A stretch of DNA of 42,227 bases, taken from the NCBI GenBank assembly GCA_003142955.1, contig PLOH01000070.1, forward strand, positions 85,877 to 128,103, in the 5' to 3' direction. The stretch is from Opitutia bacterium. Lineage in GTDB: Bacteria > Verrucomicrobiota > Verrucomicrobiia > Opitutales > Opitutaceae. Below, piece by piece: positions 7,692 to 15,820 of the stretch (position 1 is its first letter; each line of letters starts with the position of its first letter). The translations under genes were made by a program, and so were the position numbers. The notes below the pieces were generated by a model. It was not told the origin of the DNA. It did not search any database and saw only the letters and a list, made by a program, of their open reading frames with translations.

Positions 7692-8243
7692 TTACACTGG
7701 CACCGGGGAGGCGAACGCGAGGCCCGCCTCCAGGGCATTGAGGTTGATGGCGAGCAAGTGTTGTTTGCCGTGGCCCAACACCTCCTCGATGGCCGCGACA
7801 ATCGAGGCCCTCTGCACCAACCGGGAGAGCGCGAGGCAGGCGCCGAGCATCACGACATTGGCCACCCGCTGGCTGCCCTGCTGCTGCGCGATCTCATTCA
7901 CGGGAACCGGCAAAATCCGCAGGTCGCTCCGGGCAGGAACCCGGGGAATGAGCGAGCTGTTCAGGAGCAACCACCCACCCGGTTGCACCGACCCTTCAAA
8001 TCGATCGAGCGAGGGAAGATTCATGGCGATCACGCCGGTCGCCTCGGTCACCATGGGCGCCCCGATGGGCGCATCGGAAATGATGACGTGGCAGTTGGCG
8101 GTGCCGCCGCGCATCTCCGGTCCGTAGGATGGCAACCACGTCACATGCTTTCCTTCCAGCATGCCGGCCTGGGCGAGCAGCTTGCCGATCATCAGGATTC
8201 CCTGACCCCCGAAGCCGGCGATGATGATGCGTTCCTCGGCCAT
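7692..8243 (-). CDS. 2-oxoacid:ferredoxin oxidoreductase, gamma subunit
   Basis: 183 residues. The glycine-rich GFGGQGI (10-16) near the N terminus and MRGGTANC (44-51) are hallmarks of the gamma (CoA-interacting) subunit of pyruvate/2-oxoisovalerate ferredoxin oxidoreductases. The reading frame is open much further upstream, but that stretch is the shadow of the beta gene; the ATG at 8243 gives a family-length protein and lies 2 bases after the beta stop. It works with the alpha and beta subunits encoded just upstream in 2-oxoacid decarboxylation to acyl-CoA. Confidence 0.92.
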   Translation of the reverse strand: MAEERIIIAGFGGQGILMIGKLLAQAGMLEGKHVTWLPSYGPEMRGGTANCHVIISDAPIGAPMVTEATGVIAMNLPSLDRFEGSVQPGGWLLLNSSLIPRVPARSDLRILPVPVNEIAQQQGSQRVANVVMLGACLALSRLVQRASIVAAIEEVLGHGKQHLLAINLNALEAGLAFASPVPV

Positions 8244-8245
8244 GA

Positions 8246-8992
8246 TCAGGTTCCTCCTTCGAGGTCCTTGTACACGCCGAGCGGGTAGACCGGGATCATG
8301 GTCTGCTCGACCCAACGCAACGCCTCCACCGGCGACAGGCCCCAGTTGGTGGGGCAGGTGGAGAGCACCTCGACCAAGCTGAAGCCCTTGTTGTCCATCT
8401 GGAGTTGAAAGGCCTTCTTGATCGCACGTTTCGCGGCCGTCAGACGCGGCACAGTGTGGACGGACACCCGGGCCACATAGGCGGTGGCCTCGATGGTGGC
8501 GAGCATCTCGCAAATGCGCAGCGGCGCGCCCTGGCCGGACCGGCTCCGGCCGAGCGGTGACGTGGTGGTCCGCTGCCCGACCAGCGTCGTGGGCGCCATC
8601 TGCCCACCGGTCATGCCGTAGATGGCGTTGTTGACAAAGATGACCGTAAGATTCTCGCCGCGCATGGCGGCATGCACGATCTCGGCCATGCCGATCGAGG
8701 CCAGGTCGCCATCGCCCTGATACGTGAAAACAATGGCGTCCGGGTGCACGCGTTTGATCCCGGTGGCCACGGCGGGAGCGCGCCCGTGGGCGGCCTCCTG
8801 GGCGTCGCAGTTGAAGTAGTCGTAGGCAAACACGGCGCAGCCCACCGGCGCCACCGCAATGGCGCGGCCCAGCACCCCGAGTTCGACGAGCGACTCCGCG
8901 ACCAGCTTGTGAATGATCCCGTGCGTGCACCCCGGGCAGTAGTGCAGCGGAACGTCGGTCAGGCCGGCGGATTTCTCGTAAACGGTTTTCAT
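8246..8992 (-). CDS. 2-oxoacid:ferredoxin oxidoreductase, beta subunit (TPP-binding)
   Basis: A 248-residue thiamine-diphosphate-binding subunit. CPGCTH (19-24) supplies conserved cysteines, and GDGD (93-96) through NN (121-122) and MTGGQ form the TPP/Mg2+ motif. It catalyses decarboxylation of the 2-oxoacid and passes electrons through the Fe-S centre(s) to ferredoxin. The start overlaps the alpha stop by 4 bases, and the stop is 2 bases before the gamma start. VOR- and KOR-type beta subunits look alike; the alpha subunit favours a VOR (branched-chain 2-oxoacid) assignment. Confidence 0.92.
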   Translation of the reverse strand: MKTVYEKSAGLTDVPLHYCPGCTHGIIHKLVAESLVELGVLGRAIAVAPVGCAVFAYDYFNCDAQEAAHGRAPAVATGIKRVHPDAIVFTYQGDGDLASIGMAEIVHAAMRGENLTVIFVNNAIYGMTGGQMAPTTLVGQRTTTSPLGRSRSGQGAPLRICEMLATIEATAYVARVSVHTVPRLTAAKRAIKKAFQLQMDNKGFSLVEVLSTCPTNWGLSPVEALRWVEQTMIPVYPLGVYKDLEGGT

Positions 8993-10056
8993 GGGCCGCC
9001 TCCCAGCAAGGCCTGCACCTGCTTGACGACCTCCTCCGGCGTGGGAACGATCCCGCCGGTGCGGCCATAAAATGAGATCGGCTTGCGGCCGGCCACCGCG
9101 ATCTTCACGTCATCGAGCATCTGCCCCATGCTCATTTCCACGACGAGAAACGCCTGCGTGCGCGCGATCACCTGCTCGAACGCCGCGAACGGAAACGGGT
9201 AGAGGGTGATCGGGCGAAGCAGTCCGACGCGCAGTCCCAGGCGCCGGCATTTCTCAATGGCCGAACGGGCAATGCGCGACGTCGTTCCATACGCCACGAT
9301 CACCACCTCCGCATCGTCGCATTGGTGGAGCTCATAGCGCACCTCGGCGTGTTCCATGGCCGCGTACTTCGCGTAGAGCGCGTGGACATGCTGCTCCAAT
9401 TGGTCCGGATACAGGTAAAGCGAATTGATGACGCGCCGGCGTCCCCCGCTCGTGGCGGTGCCGGTGGTGGCCCAATCCTTGGGCGGCAGATCGACGGCCG
9501 GGCGGGCGGGCAAAAGCTCCACCGGTTCCATCAGCTGTCCGATCATCCCGTCCGCCAGCACCATCACCGGGTTGCGATAGCGGTCGGCGAGGTCGAAGGC
9601 CGATTGGGTGAGATCGGCCGCCTCCTGGAGGTTGGCGGGAGCGAGGACCAGCACGTGATAGTCGCCGTGGCCGCCGCCCTTGGTGGCTTGGAAATAGTCG
9701 GCTTGCGAGGGCTGCACGCCGCCCAGACCGGGCCCGGCGCGCATGATATTGACCAGCACGCACGGCAACTCCGCCCCGGCGATATACGAGATGCCCTCCT
9801 GCATCAGGCTGATGCCGGGGCTGGAGGACGAAGTCAGAACGCGCGCCCCGGCCCCGGCGGCCCCGTAGACCATGTTGATCGCGGCTACCTCCGATTCCGC
9901 CTGGACATACACGCCGCCCACCTTCGGCAGTTCGCGGGCCATGTATTCCGGAATCTCGTTCTGCGGGGTGATGGGATAGCCGAAGAAATAACGGCAGCCG
10001 GCGTTGATCGCCGCGGCGGCGATCACCTCATTTCCTTTCATCAATTTCCTGGCCAT
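8989..10056 (-). CDS. vorB: 2-oxoacid:ferredoxin oxidoreductase, alpha subunit (VorB-type)
   Basis: A 355-residue alpha subunit. The N terminus (MKGNEVIAAAAINAGCRYF, followed by GYPITPQNEI) is the recognisable opening of VorB-type 3-methyl-2-oxobutanoate:ferredoxin oxidoreductases. ESEVAAINMVYGAAGAG and TSSSSPGISLMQEG follow, as expected for the pyrimidine-binding domain, and a transketolase C-terminal-like domain occupies the last third. With the beta and gamma subunits and the ferredoxin gene upstream it should oxidise branched-chain or related 2-oxoacids to acyl-CoA, CO2 and reduced ferredoxin, so it fits anaerobic or microaerobic amino-acid catabolism. Substrate range is inferred from subfamily resemblance. 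Confidence 0.92.
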   Translation of the reverse strand: MARKLMKGNEVIAAAAINAGCRYFFGYPITPQNEIPEYMARELPKVGGVYVQAESEVAAINMVYGAAGAGARVLTSSSSPGISLMQEGISYIAGAELPCVLVNIMRAGPGLGGVQPSQADYFQATKGGGHGDYHVLVLAPANLQEAADLTQSAFDLADRYRNPVMVLADGMIGQLMEPVELLPARPAVDLPPKDWATTGTATSGGRRRVINSLYLYPDQLEQHVHALYAKYAAMEHAEVRYELHQCDDAEVVIVAYGTTSRIARSAIEKCRRLGLRVGLLRPITLYPFPFAAFEQVIARTQAFLVVEMSMGQMLDDVKIAVAGRKPISFYGRTGGIVPTPEEVVKQVQALLGGGP

Positions 10057-10066
10057 GGCGGTTTCC

Positions 10067-10321
10067 TCAGCGTCGCACGGTGATCACCGAGTCGGGACAG
10101 ATTTTCGCGCAGCTCCCGCAGCCGCTGCAGACCGCCAGGTTATAGACGATCGCGGGAAAATATCCGCGGGAGTTTACCCGCGTGGTATCCAGTTTCAGGA
10201 TTTTCGTCGGGCAGACCGTGATGCACAAGGCACAACCCTTGCAGAGGTTCTCCGCAAAAATCACCTCGGGCGGAGGAGATTTCTCCCGGACGGGATCGAC
10301 GGACGATGGTAAAGTGGGCAC
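10067..10321 (-). CDS. 2[4Fe-4S] ferredoxin-type delta subunit
   Basis: The C-terminal 60 residues hold two four-cysteine clusters, CKGCALCITVCP and CSGCGSCAKICP, typical of the small ferredoxin-like subunit that wires 2-oxoacid oxidoreductases to soluble ferredoxin. It heads the operon, 10 bases before the alpha gene. The start is uncertain: the GTG at 10321 gives 84 residues, about normal for the family. The frame stays open to 10471, but that extension is Pro/Arg/Ser-rich and unlike the family. No clear ribosome binding site decides it. Confidence 0.82.
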   Translation of the reverse strand: MPTLPSSVDPVREKSPPPEVIFAENLCKGCALCITVCPTKILKLDTTRVNSRGYFPAIVYNLAVCSGCGSCAKICPDSVITVRR

Positions 10322-10534
10322 GACGGACGGCGGGACCGGTGACCTGACTGCGGAGCAAATGGGTTTCGTTCCTGGGCGGACGGGGAAGCGGCGGCGGCGG
10401 CGCGCGGGTGGGGTGGAAAAGGGAGAACGGCAGACAAACGCAACCGACGTTGTCGGATCATAATTCGGCACATTTCCAATGCGAGTTTAAAGCAAATGGC
10501 TTGTGCCGTGGCAACGGATGGGTAGCTCTCTGGA

Positions 10535-11470
10535 ATGCCCACCCGGCAAGGATCCCTCCATCTGTTCCGCCTCGCAGGAGTCGACCTGTACTTGCACTGG
10601 TCCTGGTTCCTGGTTGCGATGCTCGAGATTTCCCAGCGGCGGGGAAGTTACGGTTCCCTCACCTTCAATGCGCTGGAATACCTCGCGCTCTTCGCGATCG
10701 TGTTGATGCATGAGATGGGCCATGCCCTGGCCTGCCGCTCGGTGGGAGGCAAGGCCGACGAAATCGTGCTCTGGCCCCTGGGCGGGGTGGCCTACGTCGC
10801 TCCCCCGCAGCGTCCCGGCGCCATGCTCTGGAGCATTGTCGCCGGCCCGCTGGTGAACGTGGTGCTGTTTGTCGTCCTGGGCGGCGGGCTCGTGGTTGCG
10901 AATGGCTCACTCTTGGTCGATCCATCTGCGCCTGATCCAGTCAGGTTTCTGGGGGCGATGTTTTTCACCAACGGGGTGTTGCTGGTGTTCAACCTGCTCC
11001 CGATCTATCCGCTCGACGGTGGCCAGATCTTGCGCTCGCTGCTCTGGTTTGTGATGGGGCGAGCCCAGAGCTTGATGGTGACAGTAGTCATTGGTTTCAT
11101 CGGCGTGGCGGTGATGTTCTTGGGCGTGGCCCTAATGGTGCGCTACGGTTTGCAGCGGCAGGCGATCTGGTTCGGCATCATGGCACTGTTCATTCTTTCG
11201 AATTGCTGGCGGGGATTGCAGCACGCGCGGATTCTGGCGCGCGCCGCCCGGTTGCCGCGTCGCGGCGGTTTCCAGTGTCCGAGTTGCCAGGCCCCGCCTC
11301 CCATTGGCGCGTGGTGGGCCTGCAGTCGTTGCGGGAAGTCCTTCGATACCTTCGAGACGCAGGCGGTCTGTCCCCATTGCGGCGCGCGATTCGAGTCGAC
11401 CCGGTGTCTCGATTGCGGGGAACTTCACCCGATGAGCGAGTGGGTGATTCCTCCGCCACCCGTCGGCTAG
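10535..11470 (+). CDS. Site-2-type zinc metalloprotease (M50) with C-terminal zinc ribbons
   Basis: A 311-residue intramembrane protease. Metal-binding HEMGH (59-63) lies in a hydrophobic helix, and NLLPIYPLDGGQ (153-164) supplies the third ligand, D161. About five to six membrane segments cover residues 45-225. After these come four CxxC pairs (248/251, 263/266, 279/282, 291/294), which form two zinc ribbons, presumably cytoplasmic. Site-2 proteases cut transmembrane segments of anti-sigma factors or signalling proteins; this member lacks a PDZ domain and could use the ribbons for partner binding. The opening (SLHLFRLAGVDLYLHWSWFL) matches the ATG at 10535. Its TAG stop is the first three bases of a stem-loop repeat. 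Confidence 0.9.
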   Translation: MPTRQGSLHLFRLAGVDLYLHWSWFLVAMLEISQRRGSYGSLTFNALEYLALFAIVLMHEMGHALACRSVGGKADEIVLWPLGGVAYVAPPQRPGAMLWSIVAGPLVNVVLFVVLGGGLVVANGSLLVDPSAPDPVRFLGAMFFTNGVLLVFNLLPIYPLDGGQILRSLLWFVMGRAQSLMVTVVIGFIGVAVMFLGVALMVRYGLQRQAIWFGIMALFILSNCWRGLQHARILARAARLPRRGGFQCPSCQAPPPIGAWWACSRCGKSFDTFETQAVCPHCGARFESTRCLDCGELHPMSEWVIPPPPVG

Positions 11471-11559
11471 CCCGCATCTTTCACAGTCTTCGCCATCGCT
11501 ACGGTCATTCGTCTGCTAACGGTTCCAATGGTGGCGATCGTCAAGGGATATGCGGGCTA
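11468..11559. repeat. Stem-loop repeat, TAGCCCG family, copy 1
   Basis: TAGCCCGCAT (11468-11477) and ATGCGGGCTA (11550-11559) are perfect 10-base inverted ends. An inner pair TCGCCA/TGGCGA strengthens the fold. The left end continues TTTCACA, matching copy 2 (read on the minus strand) after TAGCCCGxATx. The first TAG is the stop codon of the protease gene. Confidence 0.65.
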
Positions 11560-11943
11560 ATGCAAAACCGCCCCTCCGAAAAAACCATGCGGCCGCGCCG
11601 ACTGAGAAAAGACAGCCGGCCCAGGAAAGCCTCAGCATCTTGCCGGTCTCCCTGCGGAGCGTTCCGGGGGGCGGTTTTGTCGGTAGCCCGGATGGGCCGG
11701 CGGATCACCTACAGTCTGCCCGCCGGCTATCGAGCAGAGTGTGAAACATCCGGGCTAGGGGAGGCGGCTGCCGTAATCCCGTCTTGCGGTTTTCGGGATT
11801 TGACATGGGATTTACGGCGTTTCTTTACCCTGCGTTTACCACCAGGAAGTGGACGCGATCGAGCCGGATTCTAAACTCCCTCTTGTTCCTTCTTTGTCCC
11901 GGCCGATCACGACGGGCGCCTTAGCCGCCAACCTAATTCCCCC
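11471..11943. other. Repeat-bearing intergenic region (473 bases)
   Basis: Between the M50 protease and the NERD-domain gene. It is largely occupied by two copies of the TAGCCCG stem-loop repeat (11468-11559 and 11684-11757). The remainder (11560-11683 and 11758-11943) shows no convincing gene, and the promoter of the NERD gene must lie in its right part. Confidence 0.6.
11684..11757 (-). repeat. Stem-loop repeat, TAGCCCG family, copy 2
   Basis: TAGCCCGGATG (11684-11694) and CATCCGGGCTA (11747-11757) are perfect 11-base inverted ends. A nested perfect pair, GCCGGCGG and CCGCCGGC, surrounds CTACAGTCTGC (11709-11719). Read on the minus strand it starts TAGCCCGGATGTTTCAC and later has GCAGACTGTAG, the same order of motifs as copy 3. 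Confidence 0.75.
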
Positions 11944-12837
11944 ATGAACTGGAATGCCATCCTCCTCCCGAGTGTTTTTTTTGCACTCTTCTGCCTGTCC
12001 GCCTTTGGACTCATCTGGTGGGAGCGGCGCAAGCGCGGCACGCAGATTCCTTTCTCCCGCGATCTCCGGTTGCTGCGCACGCCGGGGGAGAGCCAGCTCA
12101 AGAACGTGGCACGGTTTGACGAGGATTTTCTGTCGATGTGGCTTCTGGCCGGGTTGGCGCCCTGCCTGATGGCGATCCTCCTGCTCGAGGTGGCGACGCG
12201 CCTGCCGGGTTGGTGGTTTTGGGTCGGCCTCGGGGTGGTCGTTGCGGGATTTGTCACCGCTCTGGTGCTGGCGGTACGCTGGCTCATGGCGCGCCTGAAG
12301 CAGCGGAGCGAGCGCTACCTCGCCTTTTTTGGCGAACGGGTGGTGGCGGAGTTTCTTGAACCCTTGAAAGTCTCCGGCTGGCGGATCTTTCACGATGTGC
12401 CTTGCGAGACAGGTCGGGAGAAATTCAATATCGATCATATTGCGATCGGCCCGGGCGGCGTGTATGCGATCGAGACCCGGACCCGCCCGAAAGGAAGCGC
12501 GCGCGAAGGCCGTGACGACTACAAGGTCTTTTATGATGGCGAGCAGTTGAACTGGCCGTGGGGCGAGGACCAGCACGGCGTCGTGCCCGCGATGGGAAAC
12601 GCGAAGTGGCTGCAGAACTGGCTGGTCAAGACGACCGGAGTATTGACGGAAGTGGTTCCGGTGCTGGCCCTGCCGGGATGGTATGTCGAGGCGCCCGCCC
12701 GGGCTGCCCTGCGGGTCGTGAATCCGTCCTGGCTTCCAGACGTTCTGGTGGCGAACGGCACGGTGGCGCTTAACGCCAAGCAGATCGATCTTTGTGCGCG
12801 CCAGGTGGAACAACGCTGTCGCGACGTAGAGTACTGA
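11944..12837 (+). CDS. NERD-domain membrane protein
   Basis: 297 residues. Three hydrophobic segments (about 5-25, 63-83 and 90-115) anchor the N-terminal half. A nuclease-related domain (NERD) begins near residue 128, with GERVVAEFLEPL, then FNIDHIAIGPGG (161-172) and VYAIETRTR (173-181). D164 and E177 occupy the places of the restriction-endonuclease-like acidic residues. The usual ExK lysine is replaced by R179 (E-T-R), so nuclease activity is uncertain. NERD proteins are mostly uncharacterised. It stands alone between a repeat cluster and the TonB-like gene, with 78 bases to the latter. Confidence 0.85.
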   Translation: MNWNAILLPSVFFALFCLSAFGLIWWERRKRGTQIPFSRDLRLLRTPGESQLKNVARFDEDFLSMWLLAGLAPCLMAILLLEVATRLPGWWFWVGLGVVVAGFVTALVLAVRWLMARLKQRSERYLAFFGERVVAEFLEPLKVSGWRIFHDVPCETGREKFNIDHIAIGPGGVYAIETRTRPKGSAREGRDDYKVFYDGEQLNWPWGEDQHGVVPAMGNAKWLQNWLVKTTGVLTEVVPVLALPGWYVEAPARAALRVVNPSWLPDVLVANGTVALNAKQIDLCARQVEQRCRDVEY

Positions 12838-12887
12838 TCAAGATTCGCTCGTCACATCGATTTGGCCCTAATCGGTAAAGTTTGTGG

Positions 12888-12910
12888 GCCAACGCGTCGA
12901 TAGTGTTGGC
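12888..12910. promoter_or_regulatory. 6-bp inverted repeat just upstream of the TonB-like gene
   Basis: GCCAAC (12888-12893) and GTTGGC (12905-12910) flank 11 bases and end 5 bases before the ATG at 12916. It could fold over the ribosome binding region or be an operator; no T-run follows. Confidence 0.25.
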
Positions 12911-12915
12911 GAATA

Positions 12916-13275
12916 ATGAAACAGTCTCCCCTCAGTGGTTTAGCTTCGGCGATGGTATTGACCTTGGTGCTGGCGATGGGCGGTGTAACGATTGTTCGCG
13001 CCGCTACCGAGTCTCCCGTGCCCGTCCGCATGGTGCCACCGGAATATCCGTATGAACTTAAGCGAAACGGGGTTACGGGAGTTGTTACGTTGACGTTCGA
13101 GGTCGACGAGAAGGGCAACGTCGTGGATCCCAAAGTCCAGAAATCGACGAATCCCGGATTCGAACAGCCAGCCCTTGAGGCCATCGTCAAATGGAAGTTC
13201 AAACCGGGTCGAAAAGACGGTGTGCCTGTGAAGATGAAGATAGGGGTCCCGCTGCAGTTCAACAGCGACAGCTGA
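12916..13275 (+). CDS. Periplasmic TonB C-terminal-domain protein
   Basis: 119 residues: a signal peptide (about 1-29, ending IVRAA) and then a bare TonB C-terminal domain ([20 protein letters not shown], then [21 protein letters not shown] and [11 protein letters not shown]). It lacks the membrane anchor plus proline-rich linker of true TonB, so it probably does not transduce energy as TonB does; free domains of this kind may bind outer-membrane receptors or peptidoglycan. It is followed 49 bases later by the chemoreceptor gene on the same strand; a functional link is not evident. Confidence 0.85.
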   Translation: MKQSPLSGLASAMVLTLVLAMGGVTIVRAATESPVPVRMVPPEYPYELKRNGVTGVVTLTFEVDEKGNVVDPKVQKSTNPGFEQPALEAIVKWKFKPGRKDGVPVKMKIGVPLQFNSDS

Positions 13276-13324
13276 GCGCACATCTCCGCCATCGCGGCAA
13301 CTTTCACCGCATGTTTCCATTCTC

Positions 13325-15274
13325 ATGACTATCGGTCGCAAAATCACCGCTGGATTCACCGCAGTTCTGCTGCTTTTTGCCGCCGTCGCCATCGGTACGT
13401 ATGTGGCCCTCGGCCGCGCCGGCAGGAAGTTCGCCCTCTATTCGCAGAGTGCTTCCGAGACCAACGTCGCCGCCGCGTTTGAGGCGGCCATGTTGCAGGT
13501 GAGGATGCATGTGAACGAATTCCTCCTGAGCGGGTCCGAAGCCGCTGCTCAAGCCTATGCCCAGAGCAAATCCGAGGCGGCACAGCAACTGAAGAGCGCC
13601 CAGCAGGTCATTGCCGACTCGGAGCGCGCTACCGAACTCGTCTCGGCCCGCAAGCTCTTCGACGACTACGACGCTGCTTTTCGCCAGATCATGGAGAATC
13701 GCAAGGTGTGCAGCGACTTGCAAAAAAACGCGCTGGAGCCCCGGGCGGCGGCGATCGCCGAGAGCCTGCAAAAATTACTTGCGGGAGCTCGGACCACCGG
13801 CGACATGAACGCCTCGTTCCAGATCTCCACGGCGTTGCAGGGATTCTATAGCGCGACCAGTTCGGTTAATTCTTTCCTGCTGACCGCGGGTCAAGATTCG
13901 GCCAACCAAGCGCGGCAATCGCTGGCCGCGATGTTGGTCCAGATTCAGAAGATCGAGAAGGACCAGAAGGAAATGGAGAAGCTGGACGCGACGCTCGTCG
14001 ACGCCGCGAAGAATGCGCTGCTGGTCAAGGCCCAGGCGGACGCCCGGGCTTACGGTGAGGCGCTGGATCAGGTGATCGCCGCCACGACCGCGCGCCAGCA
14101 AATCGTGACCCGACAACTGGACAGCATTGCCCCCGCTTTCACCGACACCATTGGCAAGGTTAAGCAATCCCTGAGTATGCTGCAGAGCGAACTGCAGACT
14201 CGAACCAGTGCCGAGCAGCGGCAGGCCGAATGGCTGGTCTTGATCGTCAGCACGGTCGGCGTGCTCGCTGCGCTGGTCTGTGCGTTTGTCATCATCGGCA
14301 ACGTCACGCGACCGATCGCGAAAGTCGCCCGGGCGCTGGCCGACGACAGTGACCGGACGGCCAGCGCCGCGATGCAGATGCTCAAAGCCAGCCAAGGCAT
14401 GGCCGACGGTTCCAGCCAGCAGGCCGCCTCTCTGGAGGAGACCAGTTCCTCGTTGGAGGAGATGGCGAGTATGACGAAGCGCAACGCCGAGGCCGCGCAC
14501 GCCGCCAAGGCGCTGGCCGACGAGGCCCGCCAGACGGCGGACACTGGCGCCAGAGACATGGAGACAATGAAAACTGCCATGGGCGCGATCAAAGCTTCCA
14601 GCTCCGAGATCTCAAAAATCATCAAGACGATCGACGAGATCGCGTTTCAGACGAACATCCTGGCCCTGAATGCGGCGGTGGAGGCGGCGCGGGCCGGCGA
14701 GGCCGGACTGGGGTTCGCCGTGGTGGCGGAGGAAGTGCGGAATCTCGCGCAACGCAGCGCGCAGGCCGCGCGCGAAACGGCCGACAAGATCTCCGATTCC
14801 GAGACCAAGAGCGAGCAAGGCGTTCGAATTAGCGAGAAGATGGCGACGAATCTCGCCGGGATTGTGGAGCGGACCCGACGACTCAACGAGATGATCGCCG
14901 AGATCGCCCAGGCGTCCAACGAACAGAGCCAGGGCATTGCCCAGATCAATACGGCGGTGAACCACATGGACAAGGTCACCCAAAGCAACGCCGCGCTGGC
15001 GGAGGAGACGGCGTCATCGTCCGAAGAATTGCGGATCCAGGCGGAGCAGGTGAAGCAGGCCGTCGCCGAACTCATGCGGATGGTGCAGGGAGATTCCGGA
15101 GGAGCAGGCGCGGGAAACGCGAGTTCCTCCGCGACGGAGGCCATGGCGTTCGCGGAGAAGCCCATGGTCCGATCAGGCAGGAACGGCCATGAAGTGCAGC
15201 CCGCGATCACGGATGAGCCATCGCTCACCGTGAACACCAATGATTTTTTCCGCGACGCCAATCCGCGGAAGTAG
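13325..15274 (+). CDS. Methyl-accepting chemotaxis protein
   Basis: A 649-residue receptor. TM1 is at about 11-31. A helical periplasmic sensor of about 270 residues follows (ending near 300), then TM2 at about 302-322, a HAMP-like linker ([13 protein letters not shown]) and a long cytoplasmic coiled coil. The signalling tip [19 protein letters not shown] lies around residue 467 and is nearly invariant in MCPs; adaptation helices with [13 protein letters not shown] and [10 protein letters not shown] flank it. The sensor resembles helical-bundle types and its ligand cannot be named. The C-terminal tail is short, with no CheR-binding pentapeptide. No other chemotaxis gene is in the window, so it is an orphan receptor. 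Confidence 0.95.
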   Translation: MTIGRKITAGFTAVLLLFAAVAIGTYVALGRAGRKFALYSQSASETNVAAAFEAAMLQVRMHVNEFLLSGSEAAAQAYAQSKSEAAQQLKSAQQVIADSERATELVSARKLFDDYDAAFRQIMENRKVCSDLQKNALEPRAAAIAESLQKLLAGARTTGDMNASFQISTALQGFYSATSSVNSFLLTAGQDSANQARQSLAAMLVQIQKIEKDQKEMEKLDATLVDAAKNALLVKAQADARAYGEALDQVIAATTARQQIVTRQLDSIAPAFTDTIGKVKQSLSMLQSELQTRTSAEQRQAEWLVLIVSTVGVLAALVCAFVIIGNVTRPIAKVARALADDSDRTASAAMQMLKASQGMADGSSQQAASLEETSSSLEEMASMTKRNAEAAHAAKALADEARQTADTGARDMETMKTAMGAIKASSSEISKIIKTIDEIAFQTNILALNAAVEAARAGEAGLGFAVVAEEVRNLAQRSAQAARETADKISDSETKSEQGVRISEKMATNLAGIVERTRRLNEMIAEIAQASNEQSQGIAQINTAVNHMDKVTQSNAALAEETASSSEELRIQAEQVKQAVAELMRMVQGDSGGAGAGNASSSATEAMAFAEKPMVRSGRNGHEVQPAITDEPSLTVNTNDFFRDANPRK

Positions 15275-15364
15275 CGCGACGATCGGAACAGGAGTTCGCA
15301 GTCTGGTCGTCCCTGCCGGCGCCCCCGCTGCCCGGTGTCATGACCTGCGTGGCCTTGGTCCCGG

Positions 15365-15802
15365 CTATTCCTTTGGGATCTCGTTGTCCGTGCGCAGAAC
15401 CAGGACTGGCGTCTTGGTCTTCGTCCACAGGTCGGCCTCTTTGAACTGTTTGGCCGGCACGTTTTCCAGCGCCTCCCCGACCGTTTTCACCGGCAGGAGA
15501 CGGCCGCGCTTCGTGGCGTTGAAATCATAGACGCTGCGAAAGATGCGATCCTGGGTTGTCGCCGGGCTTTCATCCTCCGGGATCTGGAGCACCCAGCCGA
15601 CGAAATCGTCCTTGGGCAGCCGGTGCTCAGGGTCCGACACAAGGATCACCCATTGTTTCTTCATCGGCGGAGGTTTGTTCTCTTCGCCGGGATCGGGCTG
15701 CGCCACATGTTGGATCTCCTCAATGATACGCCGCAGCAGCGCGGGCTCGATTTTGTTCTTCAGCAGGATCTCCGCGACTTTGTTGATTTCGATCTTGGGC
15801 AT
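15365..15802 (-). CDS. Conserved-looking protein of unknown function
   Basis: 145 residues, soluble, charged, no signal peptide or membrane segment. The N terminus is helical (MPKIEINKVAEILL, RRIIEEIQHVAQ), followed by an acidic/proline linker and then a possible beta-rich part (KKQWVILVSDPEH, FVGWVLQIPEDESP, PVLVLRTDNE). It is not a family I recognise. It lies 18 bases downstream of the tRNA-dihydrouridine synthase gene on the same strand and converges with the chemoreceptor gene. Its clean, gene-like composition supports a real product. Confidence 0.65.
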   Translation of the reverse strand: MPKIEINKVAEILLKNKIEPALLRRIIEEIQHVAQPDPGEENKPPPMKKQWVILVSDPEHRLPKDDFVGWVLQIPEDESPATTQDRIFRSVYDFNATKRGRLLPVKTVGEALENVPAKQFKEADLWTKTKTPVLVLRTDNEIPKE

Positions 15803-15820
15803 GGGTGAAAGGATGTCCGG

